This document shows positions 34,673 to 45,177 of a stretch of DNA of 59,389 nucleotides, in pieces. Below the pieces are notes generated by a model. The model was not told the origin of the DNA. It saw nothing but the letters and a program-made list of their open reading frames with translations, and made no database searches. This DNA comes from Alphaproteobacteria bacterium. Its GTDB lineage: Bacteria > Pseudomonadota > Alphaproteobacteria > Geminicoccales > Geminicoccaceae. The DNA lies in NCBI GenBank assembly GCA_026982705.1, contig JALSGP010000024.1, forward strand, positions 1 through 59,389, read 5' to 3'. A program made the translations under genes and the position numbers. Numbering within the stretch: the first letter of the stretch is position 1; the number at the start of each line of letters is the position of its first letter.

Positions 34673-36054
34673 TCGTGACGCCGGAGATCCTCGCCCTCCT
34701 CATGTTCGTCGGGGTCTGCGCCGTCCTGCTGGCGGGCTTCCCCGTGGCCTTCTCGCTGGGCGGCACCGCCCTCGCCTTCGCCTTCCTGGGCGATCTGCTG
34801 GGCGTCTTCGATCTCCGGCTGCTGGGCGGTCTGCCGTCGCGCTACTTCGGCGTGATGGTCAACGAGGTGCTGGTGGCGGTGCCGCTGTTCGTCTTCATGG
34901 GCGTGGTGCTGGAACGCTCCGGAATCGCCGAGCAGCTCCTGGAGACCATGGGCCTGTTGTTCGGGCGGCTGCGGGGCGGCCTCGCCTATTCCGTCACCAT
35001 CGTGGGCATGCTGCTGGCCGCCGCCACCGGCATCGTCGGCGCCACGGTGGTGACCATGGGGCTGCTGAGCCTGCCGGCGATGCTCAAGGCCGGCTACGAT
35101 CGCCGCCTCGCCTGCGGGGCCATCTGCGCCTCCGGGACCCTCGGCCAGATCATCCCGCCTTCCATCGTGCTGGTGATCCTCGGCGACATCCTCCAGGGTG
35201 CCAACACCGAGGCTCAGCTGGCGCTGGGGAACTTCGCGCCGGAACCGGTCTCGGTGGTGGACCTGTTCGCCGGCGCCATGATCCCGGGGCTGCTGCTGGT
35301 GGGGCTCTATCTGGCCTGGGAGGCCGGGGTGGCGTGGCTGCGGCCGGACGCGGCGCCGCCTCTGGTGGAGGCGGGGGAGCGGGTGGAGAGACTGGGCCGG
35401 CGGGTGCTGGTGGCGCTGCTGCCGGCGGGGCTGCTCATCGTCGCCGTCCTCGGCTCCATCCTGGTGGGGCTCGCCACCCCCACCGAGTCCGCCGCCATCG
35501 GCTCGGTGGGCGCACTGCTGCTGGCGGCGGCGCGGCGCCGGCTCGACCTCGCCATCCTGCGCGCGGTGATGGCGGAGACCACCCGGATCAGTTCCATGGT
35601 GTTCGTCATCCTCCTCGGCGCTTCCATCTTCTCGCTGGTCTTCCGCGGCTTCGGCGGCGACCAGATGGTGCGCGAGCTGCTGCACCAGCTCCCCGGCGGC
35701 GGCGTCGGCGCGATGGTGTCGGTGATGCTGCTGATGTTCGTGCTGGGGTTCTTCCTCGACTTCATCGAGATCGTCTTCGTGGTGGTCCCCATCGTGGGGC
35801 CGCCGCTGATCATGCTCGGCTACGATCCCGTCTGGCTGGGGGTGATGATCGGCATCAACCTCCAGACCAGCTTCCTCACGCCGCCCTTCGGCTTCGCGCT
35901 GTTCTACCTGCGGGGCGTGGCGCCGCCGGAGGTGTCCACCGGCGACATCTACCGCGGCATCGTCCCCTTCGTCGGTCTCCAGCTGGTGGGACTGCTGCTG
36001 ACGGGGCTGTTCCCGGGACTCGCCACCTGGCTGCCGCGGGTGCTGTTCGGCTGA
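34669..36054 (+). CDS. TRAP transporter large permease (DctM-like)
   Basis: 461 aa, about 11-12 membrane segments, slightly longer than the common 425-430 aa DctM and more like the subfamily associated with mannitol/chloroaromatic-type systems. Family motifs are MGVVLERSGIAEQLLE, the GATVVTMGLLSLPAML region, CASGTLGQIIPPSIVLVI and NLQTSFLTPPFGFALFYLRG near the end. It moves an organic acid with sodium or proton after delivery by a binding protein. Its partner binding protein must be encoded elsewhere. The stop is 6 bp from the convergent thioesterase gene. Confidence 0.93.
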   Translation: MIVTPEILALLMFVGVCAVLLAGFPVAFSLGGTALAFAFLGDLLGVFDLRLLGGLPSRYFGVMVNEVLVAVPLFVFMGVVLERSGIAEQLLETMGLLFGRLRGGLAYSVTIVGMLLAAATGIVGATVVTMGLLSLPAMLKAGYDRRLACGAICASGTLGQIIPPSIVLVILGDILQGANTEAQLALGNFAPEPVSVVDLFAGAMIPGLLLVGLYLAWEAGVAWLRPDAAPPLVEAGERVERLGRRVLVALLPAGLLIVAVLGSILVGLATPTESAAIGSVGALLLAAARRRLDLAILRAVMAETTRISSMVFVILLGASIFSLVFRGFGGDQMVRELLHQLPGGGVGAMVSVMLLMFVLGFFLDFIEIVFVVVPIVGPPLIMLGYDPVWLGVMIGINLQTSFLTPPFGFALFYLRGVAPPEVSTGDIYRGIVPFVGLQLVGLLLTGLFPGLATWLPRVLFG

Positions 36055-36060
36055 GGGGGT

Positions 36061-36450
36061 TCAGTCCGCTTCCGGCGGGACCGGCCGCGGACGGCGCCGG
36101 TCGTCGATGGCCACGCAGGTGAAGGTGCCCTCGGTGACCTTGACGCTCTCGCCGGTGCGGCCGCGCTCCACCCACACCTCCACCCGCAGGCGGATGGAGG
36201 TGCGGCCCACCCGCACCACGCGGGCATAGCAGCTCACCACGTCGCCCACGAACACCGGCTGGTGGAAACTCATGGCGTCCACGGCCACGGTGGCGACGCG
36301 GCCGCGGGCGCGGCGGGCGGCGACGATGCCGGCGGCGATGTCCATCTGCGCCAGCAGCCAGCCGCCGAAGATGTCGCCGGCGGGATTGGTGTCGGCCGGC
36401 ATGGCGAGGGTGCGCACCGCCGGCTCCTCGCGGGGCCGCTCCGTCGTCAC
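36061..36450 (-). CDS. Acyl-CoA thioesterase, YciA-type hotdog protein
   Basis: 129 aa. The single hotdog domain shows TNPAGDIFGGWLLAQMD with the family Asp/Gly signature, then VAVDAMSFHQPVFVGDVV and GRTSIRLRVEVWVERG. YciA-type enzymes hydrolyse short- to medium-chain acyl-CoAs in the cytoplasm. It stands alone between the TRAP genes and irr; 84 bp separate it from irr on the same strand. Confidence 0.92.
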   Translation of the reverse strand: MTTERPREEPAVRTLAMPADTNPAGDIFGGWLLAQMDIAAGIVAARRARGRVATVAVDAMSFHQPVFVGDVVSCYARVVRVGRTSIRLRVEVWVERGRTGESVKVTEGTFTCVAIDDRRRPRPVPPEAD

Positions 36451-36534
36451 CGCGCTCCTCCTCCCCCATGCGGCGACGGGCCGACCTCCGGCCCGTCGTC
36501 CACCGTCCGTCCGGTTCCGCCCGCGGTCCCCGCC

Positions 36535-36999
36535 TCAGTCCTCGCGGCCGAGGGGCTGTTCCGGCACCGGTTCCGCCCGCCGCACCCGGATCACCACGTC
36601 GATGCGGTCGATCACCTTGCCCGGCGGCGGGTCCGGCAGGCGGGCGAAGGCGATGGCGTCGTCGGGGATGTCGACGATCTCGCCGGTGGACTTGTCGAAA
36701 TAGTGCCAGTGGGAGGTGACGTTGGTGTCGAAGTAGCTCTGGCCGCTGCCCACCACCACCTCGCTGAGGAGGCCGGCGCGGGTGAACTGATGGAGGGTGT
36801 TGTAGACCGTCGCCAGCGACACCGAGATCCCGGCCTGGCGCGCCTCCTGATACAGTTCCTCCGCCGCCACGTGGCGATGCCCCTTGCCGAAGAGCAGCTT
36901 CGCCAGCGCCAGCCGCTGACGCGTGGGCCTGAGCCCGCGCGCCTTGAGCTGACGCGCGAGGCGCTCTTCCTCCTCGTCCCTGCGCACCTCGTCCACCAT
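36535..36999 (-). CDS. irr: Iron response regulator Irr (Fur family)
   Basis: 154 aa. The N-terminal winged helix has LRPTRQRLALAKLLFGKGHRHVAAEELY and SVSLATVYNTLHQFTRAGLL. The following YFDTNVTSHWHYFD and EIVDIPDDAIAF segments and the C-terminal IDRIDVVIRVRR match Irr, not Fur. Irr represses heme synthesis and other iron-dependent genes under iron limitation and is controlled by heme. The HHH heme-binding run known from Bradyrhizobium is here H-W-H, and no N-terminal heme regulatory motif is visible. The start at 36999 follows GGGAGGTGCGAG. Confidence 0.93.
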   Translation of the reverse strand: MVDEVRRDEEEERLARQLKARGLRPTRQRLALAKLLFGKGHRHVAAEELYQEARQAGISVSLATVYNTLHQFTRAGLLSEVVVGSGQSYFDTNVTSHWHYFDKSTGEIVDIPDDAIAFARLPDPPPGKVIDRIDVVIRVRRAEPVPEQPLGRED

Positions 37000-37076
37000 C
37001 GGCTCGCACCTCCCGCTGGGGGGCCGAACTGGGACCGAATTCGTCCCTTTTCGACCCGGCGTCAAGGGTCCCGGCC

Positions 37077-38486
37077 TCAGCGGCCGCTCAGGATGCGCTG
37101 GACAAGCTGTCGCACGGTGGGCACGAAACCGTTCGCGTAGAAGGGATCTTGGGCGAAGCGGTAGACATTGTGGCCGGCGAACATGAGCTCGTGCTCCACG
37201 TCGTTGCGACCGTGGGCGATGTTCTGCAGCGTCTTCTGGATGCAGAAGCTGCGGGGGTCCGGCGGCCGTCCGGTGGTCCAGGGTTCGCTGTGCTTCCAGC
37301 CGCTGAACAGACAGTGGGAGAGGCAGCCCATGCAGTCGGCCTGATCGCGCCGGATCTCCCGCGCCTTCTCGGGGGTCACGAAGATCAGGGTGCGGTCGGG
37401 GGTGCGCATGGGCTGGGTGTGGCCGTCACGCCGCCACCGCTCCACCTGCCGCAGGTCCTCCGGACGCAGCCATACCCCGCGGCCACGGCGGGCCAGTGGC
37501 AGGAATTCCGTGAACCCCTCTTCCGGTGCCGCCTCCTCGCGGAAGGGCACCTGCCGCTCGGAACGGGCGTAGAGCTCGCGCAGGAAATGATTGGCCACCG
37601 CCGAGGAGTAGAAGCCGGTGGGACTGAAACGGTGGAGGTGGACGTCGCCCGGCTTCAGCTCCAGGAGCTTGCGCTTCCAGGCCTCGGGAATGGGACTCTC
37701 GCGGGTGAGCAACGGACGGGTGCCGAACTGGAAGGCGATGGGACCGAGTTCGGGATTGTCGATCCAGTCCTTCCACTCGTCGAGCCGCCACACGCCGCCG
37801 GCCATGACGATGGGCAGATCCGGCAGACCGATCTCGCGCAGGAAGTCGCGGATGGCCTTGACCCGCGGATACGGGTCCTCGGGCCGGCGCGGGTCCTCGG
37901 CGTTGGAGAGGCCGTTGTGGCCGCCGGCCCGCCACGGATCCTCGTAGACCACCGCCCCCAGCCATTCGGCGAAGCGGCGATAGGCCCGTTTCCACAGGGC
38001 CCGGAAGGCGCGCACCGAGGAGACGATGGGATAGTAGTAGACCCTGTAGCGGGCGCAGATCTCGGCGAGACGGTACGGCATGCCGGCGCCGCAGGTGACG
38101 CCGTGGATGAGTCCCCTGGCCCCCTCGAGGGCGCCCACCAGCACCCGCTCGCAGGCCGCCATCTCCCACAGCACGTTCATGTGGATGCGGCCCTCGCCGC
38201 CGCGGATGTCGTGGGCGCGGCGGGCCTGGCTGATGGCCCCGCGGATGGAGTAGCGGATCAGCTCCTCGTGGCGCTCGCGGCGATCGCGCCCGCGGAAGAC
38301 CAGCGGTACGTATTCGCCGTTGTCGTCCAGCACGTCGGCATTGACGCCGGAGAAGGTGCCGACGCCGCCGGCGCGCGCCCAGGCCCCGGCGCTGCGGCCG
38401 TTGGAGACGGCGACTCCCTTGCCGCCCTCCACCAGCGGCCAGACTTCGGCGCCGGAAAGGCGCATCGGCTGCACGCAGATGGTCAT
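37077..38486 (-). CDS. Nitronate monooxygenase / 2-nitropropane dioxygenase-like protein with C-terminal Cys cluster
   Basis: 469 aa. The FMN-binding TIM-barrel features include NGRSAGAWARAGGVGTFSG, a GVTCGAGMPYRLAEI stretch near 129-143, LPIVMAGGVWR and FQFGTRPLLT. It is 100 or more residues longer than ordinary nitronate monooxygenases. The extra C-terminal part holds four cysteines, Cys385, Cys388, Cys392 and Cys415 (CMGCLSHC then FCIQK), a possible iron-sulfur or zinc site. A plausible role is flavin-dependent oxidation of a nitro compound or an unknown oxidoreduction; the true substrate is unclear. Confidence 0.85.
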   Translation of the reverse strand: MTICVQPMRLSGAEVWPLVEGGKGVAVSNGRSAGAWARAGGVGTFSGVNADVLDDNGEYVPLVFRGRDRRERHEELIRYSIRGAISQARRAHDIRGGEGRIHMNVLWEMAACERVLVGALEGARGLIHGVTCGAGMPYRLAEICARYRVYYYPIVSSVRAFRALWKRAYRRFAEWLGAVVYEDPWRAGGHNGLSNAEDPRRPEDPYPRVKAIRDFLREIGLPDLPIVMAGGVWRLDEWKDWIDNPELGPIAFQFGTRPLLTRESPIPEAWKRKLLELKPGDVHLHRFSPTGFYSSAVANHFLRELYARSERQVPFREEAAPEEGFTEFLPLARRGRGVWLRPEDLRQVERWRRDGHTQPMRTPDRTLIFVTPEKAREIRRDQADCMGCLSHCLFSGWKHSEPWTTGRPPDPRSFCIQKTLQNIAHGRNDVEHELMFAGHNVYRFAQDPFYANGFVPTVRQLVQRILSGR

Positions 38487-38546
38487 GGTCGGATCCGGTT
38501 CTCCGCGCTCGACGGGCACGTCGCCCGCATTCCAGGAGCAGAGCGA

Positions 38547-38578
38547 GGGCGGACGACGCCCCGGGACCCCGTCCGCCC
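38547..38578 (-). terminator. Hairpin after pnp
   Basis: A 9-bp perfect stem (GGGCGGACG / CGTCCGCCC) with a 14-nt loop lies 26 bp downstream of the pnp stop on the minus strand. It is a likely 3' end of the rimP-to-pnp operon. Confidence 0.6.
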
Positions 38579-38604
38579 GCGAGGGGCCGCAGCGGGGCGA
38601 CCGC

Positions 38605-40773
38605 TCATCCGGTGCGACGCCGTCGTCCACCGGCGGGTTGGCCCCGGGCCGGCTGCGACTTCCGCTCCACCTTCCGCTCCTCGCCGGTGGCCTGGTCCAC
38701 GGCACGCAGGCTCAGGCGGATGCGGCCGCTGCGGTCGTCGAACTCCAGCACCTTCACCTTCACCGCATCGCCCGGCTGCACCACGTCCGCCACCTTGTCC
38801 ACGCGGCGGTCGGCCAGCTCGGAGATGTGGATCAGCCCCTCGTAGCTGCCCCACAGTTTGACGAAGGCGCCGAAGTCGGCGAGGCGGGTGACCGTACCCT
38901 CGTAGATGCGCCCCACCTCCGGCGTGGCGGTGAGGGAGAGGACCCAGTCGGCCGCCCGGCGGGCGCTCTCCTGGTCGGCGGAGGCGATGCGCACGGTGCC
39001 GTCGTCCTCGATGTCGATGCGGGTGCCGGTGCGCTCGGTGATCTCGCGGATGGTCTTGCCGCCGGGGCCGATGACCGTGCCGATCTTGTCCGGCGGGATG
39101 TGGACGACGGTGATGCGCGGCACCGTCTCCCGCATCTCCGGCCGCGGCATGCCCAGCGCCTTGGCCATCTCGGCGAGGATGTGGAGGCGGCCGCGGCGCG
39201 CCTGCATCAGCGCGTCCCGCATGATCTCCTCGGTGATGCCGGCGATCTTGATGTCCATCTGCAGGGCGGTGACGCCCACCTCGGTGCCGGCCACCTTGAA
39301 GTCCATGTCGCCGAGATGGTCCTCGTCGCCGAGGATGTCGGAGAGAACGGCGTAGCGGTCGCCCTCCTTGATGAGGCCCATGGCGATGCCGGCCACCGGC
39401 CGCTTGATGGGCACGCCCGCGTCCATCAGCGCCAGCGAGGTCCCGCACACCGTGGCCATGGAACTGGAGCCGTTGGATTCGGTGATCTCCGAGACCACGC
39501 GGATGGTGTAGGGGAACTCGTCCTTGGAGGGGAGCAGCGGGTGGGTGGCCCGCCAGGCGAGCTTGCCGTGGCCGATCTCGCGCCGTCCGGGCGGTCCCAT
39601 GCGGCCCACCTCGCCGACACAGTAGGGCGGGAAGTTGTAGTGAAGGAGGTAGTGTTCCCGCAGATCACCCTCGAGGGCGTCGATGATCTGCTCGTCCTGG
39701 CCGGTACCGAGGGTGGTGACCACCAAGGCCTGGGTCTCGCCGCGGGTGAAGAGGGCGCTGCCGTGGACCCGGGGCAGGATGCCCACCTCCGCGCGGATGG
39801 GACGGATGTCCTCAAGGCCACGGCCGTCGATGCGACGGCCGGTCTCCACGATACGGCCGCGCACCACCTCCTTTTCCAGCTTCTTGAAGAGTTCCGCCAC
39901 CGCCGCCGCCTTCTCCAGATCCTCGCCGGCCAGCTCGGCGACGGCCTCGTAGCGGATCTCCTGGATGCGGTCGTGGCGGACCTTCTTCTGCGGCTCCTCG
40001 TAGGCCTCGGCCACCCGGTCGCGGTAGCGGGTCCGCAGCGCCTCGTAGAGCTCAGACCAGTCCGGCACCTCCAGCGGCCAGGGTTCTCGCGCGGCCTCCT
40101 GCGCCAGTTCGAGGATCAGGTCGATCACCGGCTGGAAGGCGCGGTGGCCGAACAGCACCGCCGCCAGCATGGTCTCCTCGGGCAGTTCGTGGGCCTCGGA
40201 TTCGACCATCATCACGGCATCGCGGGTGCCCGCCACCACCAGATCGAGCCTGGAGACGGTCTTGACCTGTTCGATGGTGGGGTTGAGGACGAACTCGCCG
40301 TCCACGTAGCCGACCCGGCAGGCCCCGATGGGGCCGAGGAAGGGGATGCCGCTCAGGGTGAGGGCGGCGGAGGCGCCGATCATGGCCACCACATCCGGGT
40401 CGGTCTCGCCGTCGTGGGCGAGGACCGTACAGATGACCTGGGTCTCGTTCTTGAACCCCGGGGCGAACAGCGGCCGGATCGGCCGGTCAATGAGGCGCGA
40501 GGTGAGGGTCTCCTTTTCGGTGGGGCGACCCTCGCGCTTGAAGAAGCCGCCCGGGATCTTGCCGGCGGCGAAGTACTTCTCCTGATAGTTGACCGTCAGC
40601 GGGAAGAAGTCGATCCCCGGCCGCGGAGTCTTGGCGGCGACGGCCGTGCACAGCACCACCGTCTCGCCCAGCGAGGCCAGCACCGCGCCGTCGGCCTGCC
40701 GGGCGATGTGCCCGGTCTCCAGCACCAGCCGCTTGCCGCCCCAGTCGAGTTCCTTGCGCTTGATGTCGAACAT
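38605..40773 (-). CDS. pnp: Polyribonucleotide nucleotidyltransferase (PNPase)
   Basis: 722 aa with two RNase PH-like domains, an intervening helical domain, and C-terminal KH ([20 protein letters not shown]) and S1 ([21 protein letters not shown]) RNA-binding domains. Family motifs are [20 protein letters not shown] and [21 protein letters not shown]. It degrades RNA 3' to 5' by phosphorolysis and is a degradosome partner of RNase E. The gene order rpsO-pnp is conserved across bacteria. Confidence 0.98.
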   Translation of the reverse strand: MFDIKRKELDWGGKRLVLETGHIARQADGAVLASLGETVVLCTAVAAKTPRPGIDFFPLTVNYQEKYFAAGKIPGGFFKREGRPTEKETLTSRLIDRPIRPLFAPGFKNETQVICTVLAHDGETDPDVVAMIGASAALTLSGIPFLGPIGACRVGYVDGEFVLNPTIEQVKTVSRLDLVVAGTRDAVMMVESEAHELPEETMLAAVLFGHRAFQPVIDLILELAQEAAREPWPLEVPDWSELYEALRTRYRDRVAEAYEEPQKKVRHDRIQEIRYEAVAELAGEDLEKAAAVAELFKKLEKEVVRGRIVETGRRIDGRGLEDIRPIRAEVGILPRVHGSALFTRGETQALVVTTLGTGQDEQIIDALEGDLREHYLLHYNFPPYCVGEVGRMGPPGRREIGHGKLAWRATHPLLPSKDEFPYTIRVVSEITESNGSSSMATVCGTSLALMDAGVPIKRPVAGIAMGLIKEGDRYAVLSDILGDEDHLGDMDFKVAGTEVGVTALQMDIKIAGITEEIMRDALMQARRGRLHILAEMAKALGMPRPEMRETVPRITVVHIPPDKIGTVIGPGGKTIREITERTGTRIDIEDDGTVRIASADQESARRAADWVLSLTATPEVGRIYEGTVTRLADFGAFVKLWGSYEGLIHISELADRRVDKVADVVQPGDAVKVKVLEFDDRSGRIRLSLRAVDQATGEERKVERKSQPARGQPAGGRRRRTG

Positions 40774-40796
40774 CTCCTCTTGCCTTTCCGTTCTCG

Positions 40797-40845
40797 GGAC
40801 GGCGGGTCCGCCGTGCGGCGGGCGCGGCGGACCGCGCGGCCGTCC
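40797..40845 (-). promoter_or_regulatory. Long hairpin in the rpsO-pnp gap
   Basis: In the 75-bp gap a two-part stem forms: outer GGACGGC/GCCGTCC and inner GGTCCGCCG/CGGCGGACC. In E. coli a leader hairpin at the same place is cut by RNase III and used by PNPase to control its own synthesis. A similar role here is inference; it could also act as a partial terminator after rpsO. Confidence 0.55.
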
Positions 40846-40848
40846 GGT

Positions 40849-41118
40849 TCAGCGACGCAGGCCGAGACGCTCGACCAGCCGGCGGTAGCGCTGTTCGTCC
40901 GTGCGCCGCAGATAGTCGAGCAGACGCCGGCGTTGGCCGACCATCATGAGCAGCCCGCGTCGCGAGTGAAAGTCCTTGCGATGCGTTTTCAGGTGTTCAC
41001 TTAGGTTGTTGATCCGTTCGGTCAAAATCGCGATCTGGACCTCGGGCGAGCCGGTGTCGCCCTCGTGGATCGCGAACTCGCGGATGATCTCCTGCTTGCG
41101 CTCAGCGGTAATCGACAT
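40849..41118 (-). CDS. rpsO: 30S ribosomal protein S15
   Basis: 89 aa, the standard length, with the family segments [48 protein letters not shown] and the C-terminal RLGLRR. It binds 16S rRNA early in 30S assembly. The first 17 bases overlap the end of truB, so it is embedded in the operon. Confidence 0.98.
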   Translation of the reverse strand: MSITAERKQEIIREFAIHEGDTGSPEVQIAILTERINNLSEHLKTHRKDFHSRRGLLMMVGQRRRLLDYLRRTDEQRYRRLVERLGLRR

Positions 41119-42067
41119 CGATCGCTCCCTTCGGCATCCGACTGGCCTTCGGACGGAACACCCGCAGCGGGCGCAGGAGCGAATCCTCCAGCCGGGCGAG
41201 CGCCACCAGCTCACCCCCACGCATCACCCGGACGGTCGCCCCCTCCTCCACGCCCTCCGGCCAGAGGGCCGGAGGCACGCGGACGGGCTGGCCCGAGCGC
41301 ATGCGCAGCGCCTGCGGTTCGGTGACGGCGAGCGCCGGGATGCCGACCAGCGCCGTCGCCACCGGAATCAGGACCTGGGGCAGGGTCTCGTCGGCCACGA
41401 TCCGCTCCAGGGCCTCGAGGGTGATGGCCTCCTCGAGGGTGAAGGGGCCCACCGCCAGCCGCCGGAGGGCGGCCACGTGGCCGTGGCAGCCGAGGGCCTC
41501 GCCGAGGTCGCGGGCCAGCGCCCGCACGTAGGCCCCCTTGCCGCACACCACCTCGAAGACGGCGTGATCCGGATCGGGCCGCGCCACCAGTTCGAAACGG
41601 GCGATGTGGACACGCCGCGGCGGCAGCTCCACCGTCTCGCCGCGGCGGGCCAGCTCGTAGGCCCGTTCGCCGCGGATCTTGATGGCGGCATAGCGCGGCG
41701 GCACCTGTTCGATGTCGCCGACGAAGCGCGGCAGCAGGGCACGGATTTCCTCGTCGGCGGGGCGCCGGTCGCTGGTGGCCACCGGACGTCCCTCGGCGTC
41801 GTCGGTGTCGGTGGCGATGCCGAAGCGGACCGTGAAGCGGTAGCGCTTGGGCGCCTCCATCACGTACCGGACGGTCTTGGTGGCCTCGCCCAGGGCCACC
41901 GGCAGCACGCCGGTGGCGATGGGATCGAGGGTGCCGCCGTGGCCCACCTTCTCGGCGCGGGTGACACGCTTGACCCGCTCCACCACCGCCGTCGAGGTCG
42001 CCCCCTGCGGCTTGTCGATGACGAGCCAGCCGTCGATGCGCAGGCCCCGTCGTCGCTTGCGGCTCAT
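41102..42067 (-). CDS. truB: tRNA pseudouridine-55 synthase
   Basis: 321 aa. The catalytic Asp48 lies in [15 protein letters not shown], preceded by [27 protein letters not shown] and [16 protein letters not shown] are further TruB motifs, and the C-terminal part has a PUA-like domain. It modifies U55 in the T-loop of tRNAs. The start overlaps rbfA by four bases (ATGA). Confidence 0.98.
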   Translation of the reverse strand: MSRKRRRGLRIDGWLVIDKPQGATSTAVVERVKRVTRAEKVGHGGTLDPIATGVLPVALGEATKTVRYVMEAPKRYRFTVRFGIATDTDDAEGRPVATSDRRPADEEIRALLPRFVGDIEQVPPRYAAIKIRGERAYELARRGETVELPPRRVHIARFELVARPDPDHAVFEVVCGKGAYVRALARDLGEALGCHGHVAALRRLAVGPFTLEEAITLEALERIVADETLPQVLIPVATALVGIPALAVTEPQALRMRSGQPVRVPPALWPEGVEEGATVRVMRGGELVALARLEDSLLRPLRVFRPKASRMPKGAIDVDYR

Positions 42068-42471
42068 GCCTCTCCGTCCTCCGTGGCGGCGGGGGTGGCA
42101 CGGCGCGTGCGCGCCTCGCGCAGCAGACGCTCGATGCGGTCGGCCACCTCGAAGCGTTCGTCGGCGACGAAGCGCAGTCGCGGGGCGTATTTGAGGTGCA
42201 GGTCGCGGGCGAGCCGGCCGGCGAGGCGTCCGGCGGCGGCGGTGAGCGCCCGCCGCGCCTCCTCCGACAGCGGCCGGCCGAGCTCGGCGACGTACACGGT
42301 TGCGTGGCGCAGGTCCGGACTCACCCGCACCTCCGCCACGGTGAGACTGCGCCCGTCGAGGCGCGGATCGTGGACCTCGCCGCGCACCAGATAGTCGGCG
42401 AGGCGGTGGCGCATCGCCTCGGCCACCCGGAACCGGCGCGGGGAGGAGGTGTCGCCGTGCCGTCTCGCCAT
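42064..42471 (-). CDS. rbfA: Ribosome-binding factor A
   Basis: 135 aa with a KH-like fold: FRVAEAMRHRLADYL, VSPDLRHATVYVAELG and RFVADERFEVADRIERLL. It assists late 30S maturation at the 16S 5' end. It lies between infB and truB, with 48 bp to infB. Confidence 0.97.
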   Translation of the reverse strand: MARRHGDTSSPRRFRVAEAMRHRLADYLVRGEVHDPRLDGRSLTVAEVRVSPDLRHATVYVAELGRPLSEEARRALTAAAGRLAGRLARDLHLKYAPRLRFVADERFEVADRIERLLREARTRRATPAATEDGEA

Positions 42472-42519
42472 GGTGGTGTTCCTCCCGGTCCGGGATCGAC
42501 GACGGATCTCACGGCGACC

Positions 42520-45177
42520 TCACGCCTCGAGGGTGCGCGCGACTTCCTGCACCTCGTAGACCTCCAGCACGTCGCCCTCGCGGATGTCCTGGAAGCCCTC
42601 GAGACCGATGCCGCACTCGTAGCCCTCGCGCACCTCGCGCACGTCCTCCTTGAAGCGGCGCAGGGAGGCGATGGTCCCGTCGTGGATCACCACCCCGTCG
42701 CGCACCACCCGCACCCGGGCACTGCGCCGCACCACACCGTCGGTGACCATGCAGCCGGCCACCCGCCCCACCTTCGGCACGCTGAAGACCTGGCGCACCT
42801 CGGCGTGACCCAGCACCGTCTCCCGCTCCTCGGGCGCGAGCAGGCTCTCCAGCATCTGCTTCACGTCGTCGAGGAGCTGGTAGATCACGGCATAGTAGCG
42901 GATCTCCACGCCCTCGCGCTTGGCGAGCTCGCGCACCGCCGCCGGCGCCCGCACGTTGAAGCCGATGATCAGGGCCCTGGAGGCCTTGGCGAGATGGATG
43001 TCGCTCTCGGTAATGGCCCCGACGCCCGCATGGATCACCACCGGCTTCACCTCCGCGACCTTCTTCTCGACCAGCTTCTCGATGCCGCCGCGGATGGCCT
43101 CCAGCGAGCCGTGGACGTCGGCCTTGAGGAGGATGGGCAGTTCGCGGGTCTCGCCGGCCTTGAGTCTGCCGAAGATTTCCTCGAGGGTGCTGCCGGGCCC
43201 GGCGGCGCGGCGCCGCTGTTCCTCCTCGCGCCGCTTGCGCCGGCGGTAGTCCGCCACCTCGCGGGCGCGATCCTCGTCCGCCACCGCCACCAGCCGGTCG
43301 CCCGGCTCGGGCACGCCGTCGAGGCCGAGGATCTCCACCGGCATGGCGGGCCCCGCCTCCCTCACCCGCCGACCGCGGTCGTCCATCATGGCGCGGACGC
43401 GGCCCCAGTGGCAGCCCGCCACCACCACGTCGCCCACCCGCAGCGTGCCGTTCTGGACCAGCACCGTGGCGACGGGACCGCGGCCCCTCTCGAGCTTGGC
43501 CTCGAGAATGGTCCCGAGGGCACGGCGGTTCGGATTGGCCTTGAGGTCCAGGAGCTCGGCCTGGAGCTGGATGGCCTCGACCAGCTCCTCGAGACCGATG
43601 CGCTCCTTCGCGCTCACCTCGACGGCCAGGACGTCGCCGCCGAATTCCTCCACCACCACGCCGTAGTTGAGGAGATCGTTCTTGACCCGCTGCGGGTCGG
43701 CCTCGGGCTTGTCGATCTTGTTGATGGCGACGATGAGGGGCACGCCGGCCGCCTGGGCGTGCCGGATCGCCTCCACCGTCTGGGGCATGACGCCGTCGTC
43801 GGCGGCCACCACCAGCACCACGATGTCGGTGACCCGGGCGCCGCGGGCGCGCATCTGGGTGAAGGCCTCGTGGCCCGGGGTGTCGATGAAGGTGACGGGC
43901 ACGCCGCGGCCGATGTCCACCCGGTAGGCGCCGATGTGCTGGGTGATGCCGCCGGCCTCGCGGGCCGCCACGTCGGTGTGACGCAGGGCGTCCAGTAGCG
44001 AGGTCTTGCCGTGGTCCACGTGGCCCATGACAGTGACCACCGGCGGCCGCGGCACCAGCTCCTCCTCGCGATCCGGCGGACCCTCCAGTCCCTCCTCCAC
44101 CGCCGCCTCGGAGACCCGCTTGGGGACGTGGCCGAGTTCCGTCACCACCAGTTCGGCGGTGTCGGCATCGATGGTCTGGTTGATGCTGGCCATCACCCCC
44201 AGCTTCATGAGGGTCTTCATCACCTCCGTCGCCCGCACGGCCATGCGCTCGGCCAGATCCCGCACGGTGATCTCGTCCGGGATCACCACCTCCCGCACCA
44301 CCCGGGTGGGCCGCGCCGGTGCCGCCTTCTTCTTCTTCTTCTCGCGGCGGGGCGGCGGCGTGGGTCGCGGCGGCGCCTCGGCCTCCTCCTCTTCCGCCAG
44401 CTCCTCGCTCACCACCAGCTTGAGGGGCTTCTTCTCCTTGACCTCGCCCTTGCGCAGCGAGGGGCGCTTCTCCTTGCCCTTCCTGCGCTCGCGTTCCTCC
44501 TCTTCCTCGCGGGCGAGCTTCTTGAGGGTTTCCGGCCGGACCTCCACCCGTCCCGGGCGGGCCGTCTCCGGCGCCCGGATCCCCTCGCCCACCGCCGGCG
44601 CGGCCGCCGGCGCCGCGGCGGGCGCGGTCCCGGCCGCCCGGGCACGGCGCTGCTCCTCCTCGAGCTGGCGCCGCGCCATCTCCTCGGCCCGGCGACGGGC
44701 CTCCTCCTCGGCCCGCCGGCGCGCCTCCTCCTCCTCGCGGCGGCGGCGGGCCTCCTCCTCCTCGCGGCGCCGCCGTTCCTCCTCCTCGGCCCGCCGGCGC
44801 GCCTCCTCCTCGGCCCGCCGCCGTTCCTCCTCCTCGCGCCGTCTGGCCTCGGCCAGCGCCCGCAGCCGCGCCTGCCGCTCCTCCTCGGTCAGGGTCTTGA
44901 GGGTGACGGAACGACGGGTCGGGGCGGCCGGCGTCTCGGCGGCGGTCGGCTTCGTCGCCGGTTCGGCGGGCTTCGCGGCGGGGGCCTCGGTCGGCCGGCG
45001 GGTGCCGGGACGGCCGCGGCGGCGTTTCACCTCCACCGCCACCTGGCGGCTGCGCCCGTGCGGGAACGTCTGGCGGACGACGCCGGTCTCCACCGTCTTG
45101 GCCTTGAGCTCGAGGCGCGAAGACGCGCGCGTCGCCCCCACCCTGGGCTTGTCTTCCCGACCTTCCGCGTCACTCAT
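42520..45177 (-). CDS. infB: Translation initiation factor IF-2
   Basis: 885 aa. A long N-terminal region (to about 300) is low-complexity and very rich in Glu, Arg and Ala; coiled-coil [10 protein letters not shown]-type repeats occupy about 95-190. The IF2_N domain ([15 protein letters not shown]) follows, then the G domain with GHVDHGKTS at 385-393, DTPGHEAF and NKIDK, and the beta-barrel domains that bind fMet-tRNA. It is a GTPase that places initiator tRNA on the 30S subunit. The start overlaps the ylxR stop by four bases. Confidence 0.98.
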   Translation of the reverse strand: MSDAEGREDKPRVGATRASSRLELKAKTVETGVVRQTFPHGRSRQVAVEVKRRRGRPGTRRPTEAPAAKPAEPATKPTAAETPAAPTRRSVTLKTLTEEERQARLRALAEARRREEEERRRAEEEARRRAEEEERRRREEEEARRRREEEEARRRAEEEARRRAEEMARRQLEEEQRRARAAGTAPAAAPAAAPAVGEGIRAPETARPGRVEVRPETLKKLAREEEEERERRKGKEKRPSLRKGEVKEKKPLKLVVSEELAEEEEAEAPPRPTPPPRREKKKKKAAPARPTRVVREVVIPDEITVRDLAERMAVRATEVMKTLMKLGVMASINQTIDADTAELVVTELGHVPKRVSEAAVEEGLEGPPDREEELVPRPPVVTVMGHVDHGKTSLLDALRHTDVAAREAGGITQHIGAYRVDIGRGVPVTFIDTPGHEAFTQMRARGARVTDIVVLVVAADDGVMPQTVEAIRHAQAAGVPLIVAINKIDKPEADPQRVKNDLLNYGVVVEEFGGDVLAVEVSAKERIGLEELVEAIQLQAELLDLKANPNRRALGTILEAKLERGRGPVATVLVQNGTLRVGDVVVAGCHWGRVRAMMDDRGRRVREAGPAMPVEILGLDGVPEPGDRLVAVADEDRAREVADYRRRKRREEEQRRRAAGPGSTLEEIFGRLKAGETRELPILLKADVHGSLEAIRGGIEKLVEKKVAEVKPVVIHAGVGAITESDIHLAKASRALIIGFNVRAPAAVRELAKREGVEIRYYAVIYQLLDDVKQMLESLLAPEERETVLGHAEVRQVFSVPKVGRVAGCMVTDGVVRRSARVRVVRDGVVIHDGTIASLRRFKEDVREVREGYECGIGLEGFQDIREGDVLEVYEVQEVARTLEA

